64,000 bases of DNA. It comes from DASXKD01 sp963707905. Lineage in GTDB: Bacteria; Actinomycetota; Actinomycetes; Streptosporangiales; Streptosporangiaceae. The DNA lies in NCBI GenBank assembly GCA_963707905.1, contig CAVPSA010000022.1, positions 1 through 64,000 on the forward strand, written 5' to 3'. Both the position numbers and the translations under genes were made by a program. Positions 58,182 to 64,000 of the stretch are shown here, one piece after another. The notes under the pieces are model-generated. The model saw nothing but the letters and a program-made list of their open reading frames with translations, did not search any database and was not told the DNA's origin. The stretch's first letter is position 1. The number at the start of each line of letters is the position of its first letter.

Positions 58182-60047
58182 ATGCCGCCGCTGAGGTCCC
58201 GTACCGTCACGCACGGACGCAACATGGCCGGTGCCCGCGCACTGCTCCGCGCCACCGGCGTCGCGCGCGAGGACCTCGGCAAACCGATCGTGGCGGTGGC
58301 CAACAGCTTCACCGAGTTCGTCCCCGGGCACGTGCACCTCCGCGAGGTCGGCCAGGTCGTCGCGGACGCCGTCCGCGCGGCGGGCGCCATCCCCCGCGAG
58401 TTCAACACGATCGCGGTGGACGACGGCATCGCGATGGGGCACGGCGGGATGCTGTACTCCCTGCCCAGCCGGGAGCTGATCGCCGATTCGGTCGAGTACA
58501 TGGTGAACGCCCACTGCGCCGACGCCGTGGTGTGCATCTCCAACTGCGACAAGATCACCCCGGGCATGCTGATGGCCGCGCTCCGGCTGAACATCCCCGC
58601 CGTATTCGTGTCCGGCGGCCCGATGGAGGCCGGGGTCGCGCCCGCCGAGGGGGCAACCACCGAGGGCGCCACCAGGCTCGACCTGATCGACCCGATGATC
58701 GCCTCGGCCGACCCCTCGGTGTCCGACGAGCGGCTCGCCGAACTGGAGGAGGCGGCCTGCCCGACCTGCGGCTCCTGCTCGGGCATGTTCACCGCCAACT
58801 CGATGAACTGCCTCGCCGAGGCCATCGGCCTCGCCCTGCCCGGCAACGGCACCACGCTGGCGACCCACACCGCGCGCCGCGACCTGTTCGACCGGGCCGG
58901 CCGCCTGGTGGTCGAGCTGACCAGGCGGTACTACGAGGAAGACGACGAGTCGGTGCTGCCCCGGTCGGTGGCCAGCCGCGACGCGTTCGAGAACGCGATG
59001 GCGCTGGATGTGGCCATGGGCGGGTCCACCAACACGATCCTGCATCTGCTCGCGGCCGCCCACGAGGCCAGGGTCGGGTTCGGCCTGAAGGAGATCGACG
59101 AACTGTCCCGCCGGGTCCCCTGCCTGTGCAAGGTGGCGCCGAGCAGCAGCTACCACGTGGAGGACGTGCACCGCGCGGGCGGCATCCCGGCGATCCTCGG
59201 CGAACTGGACCGGGCCGGGCTGCTCAACAGAGAAGTGCACACCGTGCACAGCTCCTCGCTGGCCGAATTTCTCGGCGCCTGGGACCTCCGCTCCCCCTCG
59301 GTGACCGATGAGGCGAAGGAACTGTTCCACGCCGCGCCCGGCGGGGTGCGCACCACCCGGCCGTACTCGCAGAGCGCCCGGTGGAACACGCTGGACCTCG
59401 ACCGGGACGGCGGCTGCATCAGGGATCAGCCGCACGCCTACTCCCCGGACGGTGGGCTCGCCGTGCTGTACGGCAACCTGGCCCCCGAGGGCGCGATCGT
59501 GAAGACCGCCGGGGTGCCCGAGGAGCTTTTCCACTTCTCCGGCCCGGCGATCGTGTTCGAAAGCCAGGAGGCGGCGGTGGAGGGCATCCTGGCCGGCCAG
59601 GTCAAGCCGGGTGACGTGGTGGTCATCCGGTACGAGGGCCCCAGCGGCGGCCCGGGCATGCAGGAGATGCTGTACCCGACCAGCTACCTCAAGGGCAGGG
59701 GCCTGGGCCGGGACTGTGCGCTGATCACCGACGGCCGGTTCTCCGGTGGCACGTCCGGCCTGTCGGTCTGCCATGTCGCGCCGGAGGCGGCGGCGGGCGG
59801 CGTGATCGCGCTCGCCGAGAACGGCGACCGTATCGTGATCGACATCCCCGCCCGCGAACTGCGCCTTGACGTGCCGGATACCGAGCTTGCCGTGCGCCGG
59901 GCCACGCTGGTCACTGCGCTGGGCGGGTACCGCCCGGCCGACCGGCACCGCCCGGTCAGCGAGGCGCTGCGGGTCTACGCGGCGCTGGCCACGTCTGCCT
60001 CCACCGGCGCGGTCCGCGACCTCGGCCTGCTCGGTTCCGGCAAGTAG
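58182..60047 (+). CDS. ilvD: Dihydroxy-acid dehydratase
   Basis: This 621-residue Fe-S dehydratase makes the 2-oxo acids in valine, leucine and isoleucine synthesis. Cluster ligands and motifs are CISNCDKITPGMLMAALRLN (near 110), EAACPTCGSCSGMFTANSMN and MGGSTNTILHLLAAA. The C-terminal half has YEGPSGGPGMQEMLYPTSYL, then RDCALITDGRFSGGTSGLSV. The length is full. The start ATG 58182 follows GGAGGGG. A strong hairpin lies upstream. menA follows 12 bp downstream, which may be co-transcribed although pathways differ. Confidence 0.96.
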   Translation: MPPLRSRTVTHGRNMAGARALLRATGVAREDLGKPIVAVANSFTEFVPGHVHLREVGQVVADAVRAAGAIPREFNTIAVDDGIAMGHGGMLYSLPSRELIADSVEYMVNAHCADAVVCISNCDKITPGMLMAALRLNIPAVFVSGGPMEAGVAPAEGATTEGATRLDLIDPMIASADPSVSDERLAELEEAACPTCGSCSGMFTANSMNCLAEAIGLALPGNGTTLATHTARRDLFDRAGRLVVELTRRYYEEDDESVLPRSVASRDAFENAMALDVAMGGSTNTILHLLAAAHEARVGFGLKEIDELSRRVPCLCKVAPSSSYHVEDVHRAGGIPAILGELDRAGLLNREVHTVHSSSLAEFLGAWDLRSPSVTDEAKELFHAAPGGVRTTRPYSQSARWNTLDLDRDGGCIRDQPHAYSPDGGLAVLYGNLAPEGAIVKTAGVPEELFHFSGPAIVFESQEAAVEGILAGQVKPGDVVVIRYEGPSGGPGMQEMLYPTSYLKGRGLGRDCALITDGRFSGGTSGLSVCHVAPEAAAGGVIALAENGDRIVIDIPARELRLDVPDTELAVRRATLVTALGGYRPADRHRPVSEALRVYAALATSASTGAVRDLGLLGSGK

Positions 60048-60058
60048 CCCAGCCCGGC

Positions 60059-60931
60059 ATGGCGACCGCAGGAAACTGGCTGGCTGGCGCGCGGCCGAGG
60101 ACGCTGCCCGCGGCGGTCGTCCCGGTCGCGGTCGGTACCGGCGTGGCGATCGGCTACGGCGACTTCTCCGCCTGGCGGGCCGCGCTGGCGCTGATCGTGG
60201 CCCTCGCCCTGCAGGTCGGGGTGAACTACGCCAACGACTACAGCGACGGGATACGGGGGACCGACGAGGCGCGGGTCGGCCCGGTCCGGCTGGTCGCCGC
60301 GGGACTGGCTCCGCCGGGCCAGGTGCGCGCCGCGGCCTTCGCCAGCTTCGCCGTCGGCTGCCTGGCCGGGCTGGTGCTCGCCGCCACCACCACGTGGTGG
60401 CTGCTTGCGGTGGGCGCCGCCGCCGTGGCCGCCGCGTGGACCTACACCGGCGGGCCCCGCCCCTACGGCTACCGCGGCCTCGGCGAGCTGGCGGTGTTCG
60501 CATTCTTCGGGGTCGCCGCGGTGGTCGGCACCGCGTTCGTGCAGGTCCGCAGCCTGACCTGGCTCGCCTTTGCCGCCTGCATCCCGGTCGGGCTGCTCGC
60601 CTGCGCGCTGCTGGTGATCAACAACCTGCGCGACATACCGTCCGACACCGTGGCGGGCAAGCGCACCCTGGCGGTGCGCATCGGCGACCCGCGCACCCGC
60701 CTGCTGTACGCCGGCTGCGCGCTGGTCCCGTTCGTCGCGGCAGCGCTGATCGCCCCGGTGCGGCCGCTCGCCCTGCTGACCCTGGCCGCGATCCCGCTGG
60801 CGCTGCCGCCGGTCCGGGCGGTCCGGGCCGGCGCCCGCGGCCCGGCGCTGATCGGCGCGCTGGGGCAGACGGGCCGGCTGCAGCTCGCGTTCGGCGCGCT
60901 GCTCACCCTCGGCCTTGCGGTCCGCTTTTAG
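60059..60931 (+). CDS. menA: 1,4-dihydroxy-2-naphthoate polyprenyltransferase
   Basis: This 290-residue UbiA-type membrane enzyme joins the polyprenyl chain to DHNA in menaquinone synthesis. The two Asp-rich motifs are NYANDYSDGIRGTDEA (near 63) and NNLRDIPSDTVAGKRTLAVRIG (near 195), with eight or nine hydrophobic helices. The start ATG 60059 is 12 bp after the ilvD stop. Length and motifs match MenA rather than other UbiA enzymes. Confidence 0.94.
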   Translation: MATAGNWLAGARPRTLPAAVVPVAVGTGVAIGYGDFSAWRAALALIVALALQVGVNYANDYSDGIRGTDEARVGPVRLVAAGLAPPGQVRAAAFASFAVGCLAGLVLAATTTWWLLAVGAAAVAAAWTYTGGPRPYGYRGLGELAVFAFFGVAAVVGTAFVQVRSLTWLAFAACIPVGLLACALLVINNLRDIPSDTVAGKRTLAVRIGDPRTRLLYAGCALVPFVAAALIAPVRPLALLTLAAIPLALPPVRAVRAGARGPALIGALGQTGRLQLAFGALLTLGLAVRF

Positions 60932-61033
60932 CTTGGCAAAAACGGCCGCTGCCCACAGAGCCGGGACCTTTGGTGTATTCACAGTCGGCCGGGCAGCGGG
61001 AATCATGGTGCCATCCAGCCTGAGGGAGTAGCC

Positions 61034-62730
61034 ATGACCGGAGCAGCCCAGCCGTCCTACAGCCACGGCGCGTCCGACATCCCGCTGCTCGGCGAGACGA
61101 TCGGGAACAACATCCGGCGGATCGCCGCCGCATACCCGGACCGTGAGGCGGTCGTCGACGTGCCCACCGGGCGCCGGTGGACCTACGCCCAGTTCGATGC
61201 CGACACCGACACCCTGGCAAGGGCGCTGATCGCGGCGGGCATCGAGGCCGGTGACCGGGTCGGCATCTGGTCCCCGAACTGTGCGGAGTGGGTGCTGCTC
61301 CAGTACGCCACCGCGAAGGCCGGCGTGGTTCTGGTCAACATCAACCCGGCCTACCGCAGCTACGAATTCGGTTACGTGCTGCGCCAGTCGGGCGTCCGGC
61401 TGCTGGTCAGCGCCGAGTCGTTCAAGACGAGCAACTACCGGGCGATGATCGAGGAAGTCAGCGGCGACCTGGATGCGCTGGAGCGGGTCGTCTACCTGGG
61501 CTCGGCGGAGTGGGACGCGCTGCTGGCGGCCCCGGTGCCCGGCGCGGTGCAGGGCGACGCTGGGGGGGAACGGGGAGGCGGGTGGGGGATGGGGACCCGC
61601 TGGCGGCGCGTGAAGCGGGGCTGGCCTTCGACGACCCGATCAACATCCAGTACACCAGCGGGACCACGGGCTTCCCCAAGGGTGCGACGCTGTCCCACCA
61701 CAACATCCTCAACAACGGACTGTTCATCGGGGAGGGCTGCCGCTACACCGAGGCCGACCGGGTCTGCGTCCCGGTGCCGTTCTACCACTGCTTCGGCATG
61801 GTCCTCGGCAATCTCGCCATCACCACGCACGGCGCCTGCATCGTCATCCCCTCCCCCGGCTTCGAGCCGGCCGCCGCGCTCGATGCGGTGCAGCGCGAGC
61901 GGTGCACGTCGCTTTACGGGGTCCCGACCATGTTCATCGCCGAACTGGCCCTGCCCGACTTCGCCAGCTACGACCTGTCCACGCTGCGGACCGGCATCAT
62001 GGCCGGCTCGCCGTGCCCGGTCGAGGTGATGAAGCGGGTGGTCAGCGAGATGCACATGGCCGAGGTGACCATCTGCTACGGGATGACGGAGACCTCACCG
62101 GTGTCCACCCAGACGCGGGCGGACGACGACATGGAACGCCGGGTGTCCACCGTGGGCCGGGTGCACCCGCACGTCGAGGTGAAGGTCATCGACCCGGAGA
62201 CCGGCCAGGTCGTGCCGCGCGGGACCCCCGGGGAACTGTGTACCCGGGGTTACTCGGTGATGCTCGGCTACTGGGACGACGAGGAGCAGACCCGCGACGC
62301 CATCGACGCGGCACGCTGGATGCACACCGGCGACCTCGCCGTCATGGACGACGCGGGCTACCTCAACATCGCCGGGCGGATCAAGGACATGGTGATCAGG
62401 GGCGGGGAGAACATCTACCCCCGCGAGGTCGAGGAGTTCCTCTACGCCCACCCGGCGATCCAGGACGTACAGGTCATCGGGGTGCCCGACGCCAAGTACG
62501 GCGAGGAACTGTGTGCCTGGGTCAGACTGCACCCGGGCGAGACGCTGACCCTGGTGGAACTGCGTGAGTTCTGCACCGGCAAGATCGCGCACTACAAGAT
62601 CCCGCGTTACCTGCGGATCTCCGGCGAGTTCCCGATGACCGTCACCGGCAAGGTGCAGAAGTACCTGATGCGTGAGGTGAGCGTGACCGAACTGGACCTG
62701 GGCGAGGCCGCTGCCACGCGGAACGCCTGA
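61034..62730 (+). pseudogene. Acyl-CoA ligase (AMP-binding, FadD-like), frame break in a G-rich insert
   Basis: ATG 61034 follows GGGAG. The first frame reads a normal N-terminus (SYSHGASDIPLLGETIGNNI, then PDREAVVDVPTGRRWTYAQF) to about 61560. A G-rich stretch (61560-61605, with runs of seven and five G) follows. The rest is in another frame: INIQYTSGTTGFPKGATLSH (AMP/ATP loop), YGMTETSPVSTQ, GRIKDMVIRGGENIYPREVE and the catalytic Lys in TVTGKVQKY. The enzyme would activate a fatty or aryl acid with CoA. The indel lies in homopolymers, so a sequence error or slippage is plausible. The insert resembles the G-rich repeats of shc. Confidence 0.8.
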
Positions 62731-62978
62731 GCGGGCGCCGTGCCTATCACTGCGGAGTGTGAGATAACCCTCACAATATGCAATCACACCTCCCGAGCCG
62801 GCGCGATTGCGCCAGGCTGAAGGAGGTCTGCGCTCCCCCGGCGGGAACCCCCTGAGCTGCCCGCTCGTTTCCCCCGCCGTGAGCGCGCGCCACCGTCTCA
62901 GCTCCCCTGCTGAGCCTGCCGCCGGCCCCGGCACGCGGGCCACGGCAGCCGGGTCACCGCACCAGGAGGGACACCGCC
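62731..62978. promoter_or_regulatory. Promoter region of the Kelch lipoprotein gene with a TGTGAG-N6-CTCACA site
   Basis: TGTGAGATAACCCTCACA (62758-62775) is an inverted repeat with 6-bp arms. It lies 200 bp upstream of the GTG at 62979. The rest of this 250-bp stretch shows no gene. Confidence 0.4.
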
Positions 62979-64000
62979 GTGTCCGCTGACCGGCCAGGAA
63001 GCCCCGCCCGCGGAACCCCCCGATGGCGGCTCGTCCTGGTGGCCGCGGGCGTGTGCCTGGGCCTGGTGGCCGCCTGCTCCGCGGGGCCGGGGCCCGGTGC
63101 TGGCGCACCGCACAAGCGGGCCTCCGCTCCCCCGCGTTCCCCGGCACCGGCCCGGCCGGCTCCCGCTCCGCTGGCGGTGCGGATCACCCCAGCGGCCTAC
63201 CAGCTTCCCTCCGGGATTTCCCGCGAGGTCGTGCTGGCCAGCGGCGGGAACCTGCTGATCATCGGCGGCCTCAACCAGCGGTCGGTCACCACGCGCACGG
63301 TCACCAAGCTGAACCCGGTCACCGGGCGCACCACGCACAGGCCGGCCTCGCGGCGGCCAGCCACGACGCGGCCGGGGCGGTGCTCGGCGGGCGGCCGTAC
63401 CTGTTCGGCGGCGGCGTGGTGGCCAGCCTGGCGGCGGTCCAGTCGCTGCGCGGCAGGCACACCGCCACCGTGGCCGGCCAGCTTCCCGGGCCGCGCTCGG
63501 ACCTGTCCTCGGTGACCCTGGGCGGCACGGCCTACCTGATCGGCGGCTACGACGGCGCCACCTATGCCCCGGCGGTGCTCGCGACGAGCAACGGCACGGC
63601 GTTCCGCGCGGTGGCCCGGCTGCCGGTGCCGGTCCGGTATGCCGCGGTCGCGGGCACCGGAAGCCGGATCTACGTGTTCGGCGGGCAAACCCCGGGTGGG
63701 CCCAGCCGGCTGATCCAGCGCGTCGACCTCGCCACCCACCGGGCCACGGTGGTCGGCCGCCTGCCCACGCCGGTCACCGGGGCGACGGCGTTCACCCTCG
63801 GCGGCCGGATCTTCATCGCTGGCGGGCAGGTGGCCAGGGGCGGGGCCAGCCCGGCCGCCAGCAGGGCGGTGCTGGCCTACGATCCGGCCCGCCACTCGGC
63901 CGCCACCGCGGGCACGCTGCCGGTCCCGGTCAGCAACGCCGCCTCAGCGGTGGTCGGCGGTACCGCCTTCATTGTCGGTGGCACCGATGGCAACAGGCAG
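62979..64000 (+). pseudogene. Kelch-repeat lipoprotein, frame break near 63340, 3' end cut by window edge
   Basis: GTG 62979 follows AGGAGGG. Lipobox VAAC closes a signal peptide (LVLVAAGVCLGLVAACSAGPG is residues about 22-42). A Pro/Ala linker is followed by PSGISREVVLASGGNLLIIGGLNQ, the first Kelch blade. The frame breaks near 63330-63350; the continuation in the next frame runs to the window edge with blades (AYLIGGYDGATYAP, IYVFGGQTPGGPSR, IFIAGGQVARGGAS, AFIVGGTDGN). It is an exported, lipid-anchored beta-propeller protein, possibly for adhesion or sensing. A single-base error would restore it. Confidence 0.75.

Overview
The window comes from a GC-rich actinobacterium. The codon use is strongly GC3-biased, GTG starts are frequent, and the gene set is actinomycete-like: an actinobacterial hopanoid operon, a Tad/Flp pilus locus, MenA, an nSTAND/WD40 regulator, SpoIIE-type phosphatases, and an rpiB-pepN neighbourhood like that of Mycobacterium. 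A filamentous high-GC order such as Streptosporangiales or a relative is likely. That placement is inference, because there is no rRNA here. I saw no tRNA, CRISPR array or intact transposon.

Layout. 1-3.5 kb: partial Uma2 nuclease, a TauE/SafE permease with a damaged 3' end, a multiply frameshifted GntR relic behind a 20-bp palindrome, a NUDIX hydrolase and ribokinase. 3.7-5.7 kb: a PAS-GAF-SpoIIE-HATPase phosphatase. 5.8-15.3 kb (minus strand): the hopanoid operon hpnC-hpnD-hpnE-polyprenyl synthase-shc-hpnG/ispH fusion-hpnH, mostly translationally coupled. G-rich palindromic repeats have invaded it; they add peptides to HpnE and HpnG-IspH and split shc into three reading frames. 15.3-16.0 kb: a non-coding region with five copies of a TGACG-N3-ATGTCA motif, two in front of hpnC and three in front of an HTH-nSTAND-WD40 gene. 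20.0-30.1 kb: prepilin peptidase and the tad operon (flp, broken tadE, tadG, cpaB, tadZ, tadA, tadB, tadC). Here a 1,135-bp segment (methyltransferase plus tadC) is present twice at about 98.7% identity, separated by 237 bp of A-rich low-complexity sequence that is wholly unlike the rest. This may be a strain-chimeric or defective assembly joint.

30.5-41 kb: a polytopic membrane protein, a receiver/PIG-L fusion, an ECF sigma factor with a frameshifted membrane partner, a membrane PP2C phosphatase, an Eis-like acetyltransferase, two translationally coupled RimK-like ATP-grasp ligases, a metallo-beta-lactamase-fold hydrolase flanked by perfect inverted repeats, an XRE/membrane protein pair with its operators, and a pyridoxamine-phosphate-oxidase-fold protein. 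41-51 kb: rpiB, a 41-residue relic of a mycothiol-dependent nitroreductase, pepN, malQ, a DUF3291 protein, an Fe-S-type HTH regulator, a membrane-anchored repeat protein and small regulators. 51-64 kb: penicillin acylase-family hydrolase, amidase, NERD protein, gene relics, ilvD, menA, a frameshifted acyl-CoA ligase and a Kelch lipoprotein cut by the window edge.

Two themes stand out. First, an unusual number of otherwise good genes carry one- or two-base frame breaks (TauE/SafE, GntR, WD40, tadE, sigma partner, acyl-CoA ligase, Kelch, shc). This is either real gene decay with repeat invasion or residual sequence error, and together with the tad joint it makes sequence quality a live question. 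Second, the hopanoid operon shows a domain fusion, intragenic repeats and a distinctive operator shared with a large signalling ATPase; these are the most biologically interesting signals here.
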